NCBI GenBank assembly: GCA_031002005.1
Contig: CM061918.1
Coordinates: forward strand, 41,668,947 to 41,732,946
Direction of reading: 5' to 3'
From: Vandiemenella viatica
Lineage: Eukaryota > Arthropoda > Insecta > Orthoptera > Morabidae
DNA length: 64,000 nucleotides
Positions 54,969-64,000 of this stretch are shown in pieces. The translations under genes were made by a program, and so were the position numbers. The notes beneath the pieces are model-generated. The model worked only from the letters and a program-made list of their open reading frames with translations, was not told the DNA's origin and ran no database searches. The first letter of the stretch is position 1, and each line of letters starts with the position of its first letter.

Positions 54969-54985
54969 TTTTTAAACAATTTTTT
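54288..54985. repeat. fold-back structure with ~155-bp arms
   Basis: Left arm (54288-54443) contains aaaaaccgccttcaaaaaag and attactgttattgaaatttt. The right arm (54827-54985) contains their complements, aaaatttcaataacagtaat and cttttttgaaggcggttttt. The spacer of about 380 bp starts at ccagccaaaacaag and is A-rich. Arms are about 90 percent alike by eye. Confidence 0.85.
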
Positions 54986-55379
54986 TTTTTCAGGCTGATC
55001 GTTCAGATTTTCAGTTACCACTCCGGCGTTATGTTACGTTGGAGCATAAGACATACCAAACAATTCAATTGAGATTTTAATCTTTAAAACGGTGATAATC
55101 ACATCGAAATTTGCGCAGTAGTTTTTGAGTTTTTCTGGTACAAATAAACCCGGTTTTCGCTTTATAGATACTCAATTATTACCACCCGAGGAACGTGTGA
55201 ATGAATTTCAGACCGATAGAACAATTATTGTGGGTTCTGACATATTAACGTGGAGACGGAATTTTATAACTTCGATGTTTAAATAGTTTTAAATATTTCT
55301 AATATCATTTGAACATGTTTCTTTGTCACTATGAGTAATTTTGAGTATTTTATAACTGTTTTGTGCAATTTCTATTGTT
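54986..55379. other. unassigned stretch
   Basis: AT-rich, nothing recognised. Confidence 0.35.
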
Positions 55380-55726
55380 GGAGCGCTCGACAGAGTGCTG
55401 TCGGCTTCTTTTAGAATATTCTGCGACGTCTATTTAAGCCCCCGGGATGGCGAGCAGGCACGTTCTCTCGCAACTATGCTAACACCACTGTCTCAGTTAT
55501 AAAGTGCTTCAGGATCTTTGCAAGAAGCAGATGCCTCGTTCGTGTATATTTTTATGAGAACTCAAGTAAAACGTGTATCGACATTGCTGTTATTCCAGCA
55601 ACTACCTATAGTTGAAAAGATATAGAAATATCATACTTTGATGAAAGTTATAAATCATCTGTTGAGCTGACCAAAAACATGTAAGTTTACGGACTGAGTA
55701 ATTAATTGCAGTCATCTTCTAACCAA
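55380..55726 (+). mobile_element. candidate LTR-like promoter region
   Basis: It begins gttggagcgctcgacagag, has tatttaagccc (TATA-like) at about 55432 and a tctcagttataa initiator-like sequence at 55491. AGAAT-ATTCT just upstream is a two-unit heat-shock-element match. GC-rich compared with its flanks. No paired LTR, primer-binding site or coding region was seen. Confidence 0.3.
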
Positions 55727-56183
55727 CAAAGTTCCGAGTACTTTAAGAACTTCGCTGAAAATTCAGATTTGTCATATTTGTTTGTGGTGTAAAACTCTTC
55801 CTCTTTCGCAGCAATCGCCGAAAAAGATGCTTGCGCATTGTATACACGTTAAGGACTTCTTTTTCCAATTTGAAACCTCTTTCGATACTGTTTAATTACT
55901 ATATATTCTAAAGGTATTTCATGTATCGTGGATATTGCAATTCCATTATATATAACAGTTGCCGGTAAATTGTAAGTGCAAACACATTTATTAAAAAATT
56001 ACTTCTTTAATAGACACTTTGAAATGGATGTGCTCCTAAACCCGATACATTTTGTACCTACAGTCAACATCTTTCCACAACCCTAAAACAGCATCAGGGT
56101 CAGAAAGAACAAGATCTGAAAAAGGGAGACTGATAGGAACTTTGACATAAAGGGACTAGTTCAAGAGGATGTAATTTCATACT
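55727..56183. other. unassigned stretch
   Basis: Nothing recognised. Confidence 0.35.
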
Positions 56184-56193
56184 CAGATAGGGT

Positions 56194-56433
56194 ACCGAGG
56201 GTGATGGTTTAACGGATAGCGTTCTGGCCTCGCATTCGGGAGGACGGCGGTTTTGAATCCCCGTCCGGGCATCCAGATTTGGGTTTTCTATGGTTTCCCA
56301 AATTACTCCAGGCAAATGCCGGGATGCTTCCTTAAAAATGCCATGGCCGAATTCCTTCCCATTCCTTGCCCCCATTCTTTCCCGTCTCTAAAGACCTCGC
56401 TGTTGAGAGACGTAAAGCAGTTAAAAAAAAAAT
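56194..56433 (+). mobile_element. SINE family 1 (ctcttaacagc subfamily)
   Basis: Full-length plus-strand copy with head accgagggtgatgg, a box B altered by an inserted t (cggttttgaatcccc), and an A tail. Target duplication cagatagggt (56184-56193) and caggtagggt (56434-56443). Confidence 0.93.
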
Positions 56434-56443
56434 CAGGTAGGGT

Positions 56444-56777
56444 CCCATAGGTGGGTGTCTATCCAGGCACTGCAAGTCTTGAATCCTGGGGGATACTGTA
56501 AACTCGGAGAAATATTTCATAAAAATAAAAAAAAAGCGTTTTAGATTTTCCTTTGCAGTATCTTCCAGCTTTACATGAAGTACCTAGCGAGTGATGGATT
56601 TAACTATCTGCCTAACACGTAACTACAGGCTCCTAACTATGACATCGTATGTACCGAAGACCGACGCCATGTCTCCAATTTAGGCGATCGTATACCTCTT
56701 ATAACGATCACGGATCAGTCGATTGCGTCACAATATTCCACGCTCAATCCTGTCCTTTATCAGTCCGTCCATTAACA
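56444..56777. other. unassigned stretch
   Basis: Nothing recognised. Confidence 0.35.
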
Positions 56778-56785
56778 CCTCTATC

Positions 56786-57301
56786 CAGTGCTGTCAATTC
56801 TACGGAGTTATCCGTAGATCTACGGATTTTTTTAAAAAAAAGTTAGGATCTTCGGATTTTGTTAAAATATTTACGGATTTTTGCAATTTTTTAAATTATT
56901 TGTTTATTTTTCGTTATATTGGTGTTTTGTTAAACTTTGAGCGTATAGTGTTAATACATTACAGAATTGTCAATTATTGTGAATCGTTTCCTTGCTCGTG
57001 AGAACCAACGATTGAAATGAAATATAGCTCATATTTTTTTTTATTTAAACCGTAAGCACACCAGCAACAGTGATGGTGTATAAAACATGTTCAGATATAT
57101 TTCTTACTTTAAATGTAGAATATTATTTTTCATTTCAAATTTTAAAAACCTGGAAATAAAAAGTATTCTTAATTTTGACTCTCTCTTCAGTAATTATTGT
57201 TTCAGTCTTTCAGATAGCGAGCCTCCAGATTTTCATACCCAATCTACGGAAATTTTAGCGGCCATCTACGGATATTCAAAGCCAAGAGGTTGGCAGCACT
57301 G
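56786..57301 (+). mobile_element. hAT non-autonomous element with perfect 8-bp duplication
   Basis: Ends cagtgctgtcaa and ttggcagcactg are inverted with one change. The flanks cctctatc (56778-56785 and 57302-57309) are identical. Subterminal tctacgga repeats occur near both ends (56803, 56816, 57243, 57263). The 516-bp element shares its left half with 35862 and, inverted, with 60748. No transposase frame recognised. Confidence 0.9.
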
Positions 57302-57361
57302 CCTCTATCATGGATTTAAATTAATTTAAAGCAGTTGTAGCTTTAGTTTTAGGTCTAACTT

Positions 57362-57765
57362 TGAAAAAAAAAGTCACGAAAAAAGCCGTTTGGTTAAACA
57401 GTGGTTACAGGAGAGAATTGTATACTCATTTAAGTCTATCTAATGAAATACAACTAACTGCTGAAGATGACTACTGTAAAAACTATTTCAGGATGGGGGA
57501 ATATATTTTGACGAGTTACTACAAATAACAACTCAATTTTATTATTAAACAAGATACTTGTATGACAAGAGGTATAACACTTCAAGAAAAATTAGCAGTA
57601 ACATTAGGTTACACTGCTTCAAATAGAAATATTGAAGAACTATAGTTTATTGCTAAAATACCTCTAGTTGCTATTAGGGAAGCAATCAAGGTTACATGTC
57701 GAGCTTTCCTTTATGTGCCCAAGGACAATTTGAAAGAAACAAAATTATTTTTGTTATATATTGTG
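57362..57765 (+). pseudogene. PIF/Harbinger transposase pseudogene
   Basis: The plus strand, across frame changes, reads YRRELYTHLSLSNEIQLTAE, DDYCKNYFRMGEYIL, KQDTCMTRGITLQEKLAVTL, GYTASNRNIEEL and IPLVAIREAIKVTCRAFLYV. YxNYxRM, KQDTxMRxxIxxxERLAVTLRYLATG and ETCxAL boxes occur in this order in HARBI1-like transposases. At least two stops interrupt it and the nuclease domain is not recognisable downstream. It differs from the fragment at 41051, so it represents a separate Harbinger lineage. Confidence 0.8.
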
Positions 57766-59524
57766 CACATTTATTTGGCTTAGATACAAATCCTATACAC
57801 TTTTACAATTTAAATTTAAAAAATAACTATTCACGTAAATACAATTATTAGGAAATCCAGTTTGAAATGTTCGATCGCGATCTTGATTTCAAAATATCTA
57901 GATATTTTGTGATCAGATGTATCAGTCCGTCAATCTACTTCATACGCCATTAATCTAGATCACGATCATTGATTTTGATCATAGATCGCGATCGAGACTG
58001 ATAGTTTACCTTATGATTAAAGTTCAAATTTTAGTGAGGAACTTCAATTCGACACCCATGTCGAATGCATACGCTTATTTATTCCATCGTTATCACATTT
58101 ACACACTGTCGTTCAGTAGTAAGTGAAGCAAACTTACGATAACTGAGAGTTAAAATACTTTACGAAGTTACGATTTTGCTAACACGATATGTTCTTCTGA
58201 CTTTGATGATAAGCGCGCGCTCTACAAACACTGTTCACCATCTACAGACGAGGCCATCGCCGAACACGTGGACCCCTTCAGATTGGCGACAGTGTCAATG
58301 ATTTGAATGCACAGTTTTCCGGACGATCCCATTTCTTTAAATTCGAATTTGGTACATTTTCATGTAGACTATAGGTACACTGTTAATTATCTTCCTTCCT
58401 TATAGGTTAACCGGGACGATTTTATTGAAAACCTTCGCAATTCTGACCTCGGAAGCGATCCCTGCGCAATTTGGATATTGTGGTGCGCTGTTGTGATTGC
58501 GAGATGCGTATCTCCAATAATTTAGCGTCAAGCGGAACTTTCCATTTGTTATTCTGGTCGCTCTAGTATTCTACCGCAGTAAGGCGATAGTCGCGCGTCA
58601 TGTTACCTAGGAACGGCTGCCCCACCCTCCCACTCTAGCGGGATCTACTTCACTAGTTACCTCGCGTTACCATAACGACACTACCGACTAATTGGGATCG
58701 AAACTTACACCCTGGACCATAAAATCAGATACCTGCATAAATTGTGTCTGTCTCTCAGCGGTATGCCCATCCCAGTAGCTTAAATCGCTGAGGCATACTT
58801 TCAAGTACTTTCGAGTCTGCTTAGTGCAAGAAATTTTCATCATCAGGAGTTGGTTGGTGGTGTAGGAGAGGTGGTGGTTGTAAGGTTCTTTATATTTTAG
58901 AAATGATATGAAAATGTACTTCGGTTGGGTTCTTCTTTACAATCTTACCTTCATCTCTTATTTTTGCGCATAGAAAATAAATTTATACCATTTTTCCTTA
59001 AGTTTCCAGCGTCAGATTAGTTCAAATAGGATCTTTATTAAATTCTCTATATTCACCGCTGGTTTTCTTAGAAACCACCACTGCAAATCAAACTACTATT
59101 AAAAAAAATCATACCAAATGTACTTTAAGAATCAACTCCACTTCCTTTATTATGATCTCAACATGAAACAAAAGTCTTCCACTTATCTTATTATCCTCCA
59201 CTTTCAAATGACAATCGGTTACTTAATACTACTTTCATGTTTCACTAACTTTATCATTATACTAATCTTCTGCCCTCAGGCTAATGTTTTCCATTTCAAA
59301 TCCCGCCAGGATTTTTACAGCCTCTCCATTAAGCTTTTTCCATCCACACCTTCTCTCATTTCATTTTATCTTCCACAACCTTTTTTCTTCAACTGTTCTT
59401 TTTCACCAAAGATCTCGTATACCTCTTTCGAAATTCTGTGGCCTCAAAACTCAATGTTACTATTTACAGTTAACTACTAAATAATAATAATAATAAAAAA
59501 AACCAGTTTTACTAATGTTAAAAA
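57766..59524. other. unassigned stretch with a palindromic segment
   Basis: tcgatcgcgatct (57871-57883) and agatcgcgatcga (57983-57995) are perfect 13-base inverses around an AT-rich loop that itself contains aatatctagatatt. A 120-residue frame at 59118-59480 is pyrimidine-rich and motif-free. Nothing else was recognised. Confidence 0.45.
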
Positions 59525-59529
59525 AAATT

Positions 59530-60437
59530 CGCAGACGATATTGCAATAATCACAGATAACAGAACTGAAGCGATTCACGCAGTGGAAAAACTACATGAAA
59601 TAGCACAAAAAGCCGGATTGCAAATATCTTATGAAAAAATTCAGTATTTGGAAAGACGACTAGAAAATAAATCTCCCTTAGTTACGAAATAAGGTAAAAT
59701 TGCTCAAGTCACCCATTTTAAATATCTGGGCGAAATCATACAATCCTCAGGACTAAACCGAATCGCCAATGAACAAAGAGTCACCAAGATTCAAAGGGCC
59801 GACAGGCTAACGTGAAACTACTACAACAAGAAATGCATATCAGTAGATGCAAAATTAAGGCATTATAAAACAGCGATTCTTCCAGAAGCAACCTATGCAG
59901 CCGAAACAATAGTAATTGATGGTCATTCCAAAATTAAAGAAATAGAAAAACAGGAACGAGAAATTCTGAGGAAGATATATGGGGCACTAAATAGAAATGC
60001 CATTTGGATGAAGAGGCCACGGAATGAACTCTATCACAATAACAGAAGAAATCAGAAAGCGTCGAGCTAAGTTCCGCACCCACATCTACAGGATGGAAAA
60101 CACTAAAATAGCAAAGAAATTACTTGACATCATAACAAAGAGTAAATGCCGTAGGGAATGGCTGAAAGAGGTCCACAGAGGGACCTACAACGGATCAACA
60201 TAGAAAATCTCGAAGACCGCATTGAGTGTCATAAGAAGATCAGAAATGTTAATTTTGAGCAAAGAACAACACAACAACCTGGAAAGAAATGGACACATAA
60301 ACGGAAGAGAGAGCACTCCGAGAGGATGAAGAGATTTCGGCAAGAAAAGAGGAGAAACAGCTGAAGATTAAATCGTGATTTCAAGTTCAATCGCTCTCCT
60401 AAAGGGAAATAATCGCAAATAATTATAATAAAAAAAA
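59530..60437 (+). pseudogene. non-LTR retrotransposon reverse transcriptase 3' part, third family
   Basis: Starts at FADDIAIITDNRTEAIHAVE (catalytic box), then LHEIAQKAGLQISYEKIQYL, VTHFKYLGEIIQSSGLNRIA, NYYNKKCISVDAKLRHYKTA, then ILPEATYAAE and the C-terminal basic region. Stops interrupt it at several places and the last part is rich in Arg/Lys. The FKYLGEIIQ...LRHYKTAILPEA signature marks a LINE family different from the two others in this window; I do not assign the clade. An A-rich end near 60437 is the probable 3' terminus. Confidence 0.85.
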
Positions 60438-60474
60438 TCACAAATGGTGAGGCTGTGTTCCTCACATGGTGCAC

Positions 60475-60650
60475 AATTCCTAATCACCAAATTGTGTGCT
60501 TAAAGTCCTGGGCCCAAACCCAGACCTATGGAGTGAGAGCATACGGCAAGTGTCGACGGGGATTCGTCCGTCGGATAGGGACTTTAAACCACGCGGCGAT
60601 CTTGGTGTCTGTCTACAGGCTACAGTTGGCAATGTCAATGTTCTTTTACA
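60475..60650 (+). mobile_element. SINE-like family 5 copy
   Basis: ggagtgagagcatacggcaa, then gacggggattcgtccgtcgg and atagggactttaaacc. Related to 62636-62730 (plus) and 22985-23140 (minus). No clear polymerase III box. Confidence 0.55.
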
Positions 60651-60747
60651 TCACACAACAAAAATAACGACATTCGATCATATCTATTTAATTTCGAGTA
60701 ATTTTCTGTTATGGTCTTTTAAGATCTATAAAATCTATAATCAAACA

Positions 60748-60952
60748 AAATATGAGCTTTATTTCAATCGTTGGTTCACACCAGCGGTTACAAAGAAACG
60801 ATTAACAATTATTGACAATTCTGTAATGCATTAACACTATACGCTCAAAGTTTAACAAAACACCAATATAAGGAAAAATCAACAAATAGTAAAAAATAGC
60901 AAAAATCAGTAGATCTACGGATAAATCCGTAGAAATGGCCGTTTGTCTACTG
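60748..60952 (-). mobile_element. hAT element of the 56786 family, partial
   Basis: In inverse orientation it carries attgacaattctgtaatgca, aacactatacgctcaaag, tttaacaaaacaccaatata and atctacggataaatccgtag. The terminal cagtgctg is not preserved. Confidence 0.7.
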
Positions 60953-60955
60953 TAT

Positions 60956-61387
60956 AGCATCAGGTATTGTTACAACCACCGCCTCTCCTACCACGGTTTC
61001 AAGGACCAAACAGTGAAATTACTTCCATCACCGGGTCGTGAACCAAATGGACCGCGGTTAATATTGTGAACAGACTTCCAGAGGTGAAAGTATAGCGAAG
61101 CCGGTTATTTTTAAGCAAATCGTCGGTCTGGGCGGGTGTTGTCGGGCAGTCACTGAGCTGCGCGTTAACCTTGACTGCGACCTCGGCGCTCTCCGCTGAT
61201 CGGCCAAGGTCAGCGCGAACACAGCTCAGCTGACGCTGCTTACGTTCGTGTCGGAGACCGCGCCATCGGCATTAGCAAACTATAACTTACTGCCACATCC
61301 AACCACTGTCATTAAACCTTCTGAACAACATGTCAGGTTCCGTATAAATATCTGTAAGCGCTCAGCTTCAAGGTTGTCTGAAGAAAA
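60956..61387. other. unassigned, GC-rich at 61120-61270
   Basis: The GC-rich part contains cactgagctgcgcg and cacagctcagctgacg. Possibly promoter- or LTR-derived; no coding or terminal structure was identified. Confidence 0.35.
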
Positions 61388-61608
61388 ACCAAGCGTAGTG
61401 GGTAAGCGGTAACGATCGGTCCTGGGGTTCGCGATGACGAGGATTCAAATCCCCGTCCGGCCATCCAGTTTTTGATTTTCTATGGTTTGCCGGAATCATT
61501 TCTTGTGGATTTCCCGATGATTCCTTGGAAAGGCTATCGCCGAATTCCTTCTCGTTCCTTGTCCCTCAATCCTCTTTCGCCTCTAATGACCTCGACACGT
61601 CGAGCCGC
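61388..61608 (+). mobile_element. SINE family 1, diverged
   Basis: Head accaagcgtagtggg, box B ggattcaaatccccg, body ccatccagtttttgattttc, tail cctctaatgacctcgacacg. Its tail directly faces the tail of the next, minus-strand copy. Confidence 0.85.
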
Positions 61609-61627
61609 AATGTTCTTACAAACAAAC

Positions 61628-61872
61628 TTTTTTTTTTTGTCACGGCTTTACGCCTCGTCGACGTCGAGGTCATTAAAGGCGGGAAGAGATTGGGGATAAG
61701 AAACGGGAAGGAATTCGTCCATGGCCTTTTTGAAGGAAGCATCCCGGCATTCGTCTGGAGTGATTTGGGGAAACCATGGATAACCCAAATCTGGATGCCT
61801 GGACGGGGTTTCGAACCGGTGTCCTTCCGAATGCGAGGCCAGAGCGTTAACCGCTCACCCACCACGCTCGGT
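61628..61872 (-). mobile_element. SINE family 1 (cgtcgacg subfamily)
   Basis: Full-length minus-strand copy. Target duplication caaacaaac at 61619-61627 and 61876-61884. It inserted at the tail of the older plus-strand copy, giving a tail-to-tail pair. Confidence 0.92.
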
Positions 61873-62094
61873 CACCAAACAAACAAAAAGTTACTACAGA
61901 AGCCGAGTGTTAGGTGAAGATGGGTGATTTTGGAAGCGTATTACCAGTGATAAACGGAAGGTTAGCGTTTGGTCGGATAGGTTACATGCCGGTGTATGCA
62001 TAACCAAATTTCTCTCGCACCGTTGGTCGAATTAATTGTCCGGTGCCTGTAGTGGATTAGCTTGTTTGACTCCTAGTGGGTGGAAAAAAAAAGG

Positions 62095-62310
62095 GAGGAA
62101 ACTCAGTGATTAAGGCGCTCGCTTTCAAAAGTTCGAGTTCCGGTCCCGGGTTCGGATCGCGGTGTGGCCAGAAACTTTTAAGATTTGCGTATGATCATAC
62201 TATCCACGCTACGACGTTCTGTGGCTCTGATTCCACGTTAAACTGTAGGTCCAGCCACTACAGAGGCGGAATACGCGGCAAATTGAAATTCTGTCACGCA
62301 GGAGACCGAA
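62095..62310 (+). mobile_element. tRNA-related SINE, family 4
   Basis: Head ggaaactcagtgattaaggc with box A-like form, box B gggttcggatcgcgg, then body ctctgattccacgttaaac and gaggcggaatacgcggc. The last segment resembles 32006-32030, so families 3 and 4 may share a tail. Confidence 0.55.
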
Positions 62311-62378
62311 GTATCCTTCGGGATCTCTCGGCCAACAATTCCATACGCGTAATCGTAGGCTTCCGCGGCCAGAGTCAG

Positions 62379-62526
62379 TTGATTCTTGGCAGTCCGGGTG
62401 GCGCCGCGTCATGTTTCTTGTAGCCGACATTTCTACCCTTCTGCACTGGAAGAAGACCTCAGAATGAGGGTCGAAACGTCTGCTATAAGAACATGACGCG
62501 GCGCCACCCGGACTGCCAAGAATCAA
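62379..62526. repeat. GC-rich perfect hairpin / fold-back
   Basis: The left arm begins ttgattcttggcagtccggg and continues gtggcgccgcgtcatgtt. The right arm is its exact complement for 37 bases, with weaker pairing extending to about 50. The 49-base loop contains actggaagaagacctcagaa and gggtcgaaacgtc. Strongly GC-rich stem. Confidence 0.9.
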
Positions 62527-62537
62527 TTCCATATGCG

Positions 62538-62540
<3 letters not shown>

Positions 62541-62586
<46 letters not shown>
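62541..62586. repeat. long poly-T tract
   Basis: A nearly uninterrupted run of about 46 T, right of the hairpin. It may be the A tail of a minus-strand retroelement whose body is gone. Confidence 0.9.
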
Positions 62587-62590
<4 letters not shown>

Positions 62591-62635
62591 GATTGTGCAC
62601 AAATATTCTGTAATAAACATCAAACCTCTCAACAG

Positions 62636-62730
62636 TGTATATGGAGTGAGGGCATACGGCGCTTCTGATGGCGTATCGATGGGGACGTTAAGACTGACGA
62701 CCACCTATGTGTCCTTCGGAGGAATAGTCC
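62636..62730 (+). mobile_element. SINE-like family 5 fragment
   Basis: ggagtgagggcatacggcgc, then atggggacgttaagactg and gtgtccttcgg parallel the copy at 60475. Confidence 0.5.
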
Positions 62731-63005
62731 TGATGTTTCATTTCTCATACACCATACAGTAAACTCAATACTCAATGCACACTCGTCTACTTGCAAACTG
62801 CCTGACAAAAAAAGTGAAGAACAGGAGGAGGAAATGAATGAAACTTTCCGGATTCAGAGGGTATGTGCAGGGTTACCAACTTATTTTAAAAAAAGTAGAT
62901 TTTATCTTTGAAGATATAAAAGTATAAAAAGTATTTTTAAATTTACGTTTCTATTGCCTTAAATACACATTTTACACTCTTACGGGACTAGCTTTTTTTT
63001 ATATT

Positions 63006-63240
63006 GTTACTAGCAGAGTTCCCGGCGTTGCCCGGTTTAGTTGGCGTTGATTTACCCGTAAACTGTTTTTATTTACGCAATGAGTAACATGTATCAAGTT
63101 TCATACAATTTGCGCCATCAATTTCCGGAATTAAAGCATACCTAGATTCACCCGCACCCTACAAAGAAAGGAGTGGGTTTAATTTGATTTACCCGTATAC
63201 TATTTTTATTCGTCTCAACAGATTTTATTCGTCTGAACAG
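63006..63240 (-). mobile_element. possible Helitron-like 3' end
   Basis: ttactagcagagttcccggc and gttgcccggtttagttgg at the left edge match 51050. On the minus strand it ends ctgctag before t. The body has atttacccgtaaactgt and atttacccgtatactat, a short internal direct repeat. Confidence 0.4.
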
Positions 63241-63272
63241 GGTACTAAACTAAACCATGATTTAGCAGCACA

Positions 63273-64000
63273 GCAGTGTTGCCACCTTAGCGATTTTGTC
63301 GCCAGATTTAGTGAATTTTGAGGCTCGAAAGCGATATTCTTAAATATTTTATCGCTAAAAAAATATTTGGTGATTTTGTAGTGACATTCAACCTTGCAGA
63401 ATTTCGAAAAACTTGATTGGAATTGGGGTTGGTAATGCCTCTGCCATGACTCAGATAAATAATGGCGTACATAATATACTGAAAATGGAATATGGCTTAT
63501 CCAATACAAGAATGCTGCAGGAATAAATATCTTTCTGAAGTTTTCTGATTTAGCCATATCTTACCACTTTAATCTCTCGCATGCCGCAGGAGAAAGGATT
63601 TTCAGTACAATGAACATTCTCAAAAACAATTTTAGAAATATGATAGCTGTAAATACTTGTGATAGCATCCTTTTATAAGAAATCAGTTAAAAATTGTGAA
63701 AAAACTTATACAGTTATGAGCTTTCCGGCTGATGTGATTGCTGCTATTGGTAAAGACGCTAAATACTCTTTTAAATCTAATACTGACATTTAATCTCATC
63801 CTTCCACATCTACAAGTTCTGCAACTCCAACCATAGACCAAGATGATGAAGAAATACCGATTGAAGAATTTTATGTTGATTTTTAATAAAATGTTATGTT
63901 GAATTTAATGAAAATACTAATTATTACAGTATTTTTTATATTACTTAACTTGCCATTTTCCTTAATTTTGGTTAGCGATTTCTAGTGAATCTTTTAGTTC
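63273..64000 (+). mobile_element. hAT element, running off the window
   Basis: Left end cagtgttgccaccttagcg, with subterminal tagcgattttgtcgcc and atcgctaaa repeats. Inverse-type subterminal gttagcgatttctagtg appears at 63972, so the right end is close to, but beyond, position 64000. The interior holds the tail of a transposase; the catalytic part appears to have been deleted. Confidence 0.75.
63570..63885 (+). pseudogene. hAT transposase C-terminal remnant
   Basis: The plus strand reads SHAAGERIFSTMNILKNNFR and NMIAVNTCDSILL, then a stop. The S-x-A-x-x-ERxFSxxNxIKxxxRNxM pattern with following L-rich helix is the hAT dimerisation domain. In another frame a tail MSFPADVIAAIGKDAKYSF follows, ending in an acidic stretch (DQDDEEIPIEEFYVDF) and a stop at about 63885. 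Only the last ~110 residues are represented. Confidence 0.8.

Noticed and set aside
59118..59480. 120-residue plus-strand frame
   Set aside because: Pyrimidine-rich low-complexity composition (many Phe, Ser, Leu) explains the open frame; no domain was seen.

Overview
This window is intergenic, AT-rich, repeat-saturated nuclear DNA from an arthropod, most likely an insect with a large genome. The species cannot be fixed from the sequence. The support is indirect: there are no bacterial-style operons, no long intact open frames, and many degraded transposase and reverse-transcriptase remnants, with Tc1/mariner, hAT, PIF/Harbinger, Helitron-like and non-LTR elements nested in one another. A tRNA-derived SINE family is present in more than 20 copies. 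An assembly gap of 1000 N occupies 48622-49621. I recognise no intact host protein gene, no rRNA and no convincing functional tRNA gene.

Layout. 0-13 kb: a LINE fragment split by a SINE; a Tc1-like element (2244-3832) with TA duplications that carries a second copy of an unnamed repeat also seen at about 590-905; a Harbinger-like MITE; a Lep1-like Helitron; an RTE-type LINE fragment holding a 50-bp hAT-like micro-element (7506-7555) with a perfect 8-bp duplication; a small hAT MITE; and a second Tc1-like element (11005-12210). 13-25 kb: mostly unassigned DNA, a hAT derivative with a fold-back element nested in it (15982-17045), many SINEs, a hAT transposase tail, a hAT MITE split by a SINE, and the longest reverse-transcriptase open frame (23488-23982). 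25-36 kb: an Ac-like hAT element with an exact 8-bp duplication, a full-length PIF/Harbinger derivative with GC-rich inverted ends and TAA duplication (29913-31655), several 350-400 bp Harbinger-like MITEs (one interrupted by two SINEs) and a possible solo LTR whose promoter carries heat-shock-element-like motifs. 36-51 kb: one unexplained 159-residue frame, more LINE, SINE, Harbinger and TIR remnants, and the gap. 51-55 kb: a roughly 3.3-kb composite repeat holding a tandem array of dimeric ~275-bp units and a fold-back right end. 55-64 kb: a second LTR-like promoter, a hAT element with a perfect 8-bp duplication, Harbinger and LINE pseudogenes, SINEs, a 37-bp perfect GC-rich hairpin, and a hAT copy running off the window end.

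How the parts relate. There is no pathway here. The content is a layered history of insertions, and the target-site duplications give relative ages (for example SINEs inside MITEs, and micro-MITE inside LINE inside older DNA). The protein-coding remnants are the enzymes that moved these elements; all those I can read are broken by stops, frameshifts or truncation. The items that best merit a second look are the 50-bp micro-MITE, the dimeric tandem array with fold-back end, the heat-shock-like LTR promoter, the GC-rich hairpin at 62.4 kb and the unassigned frame at 36.5-37.0 kb.
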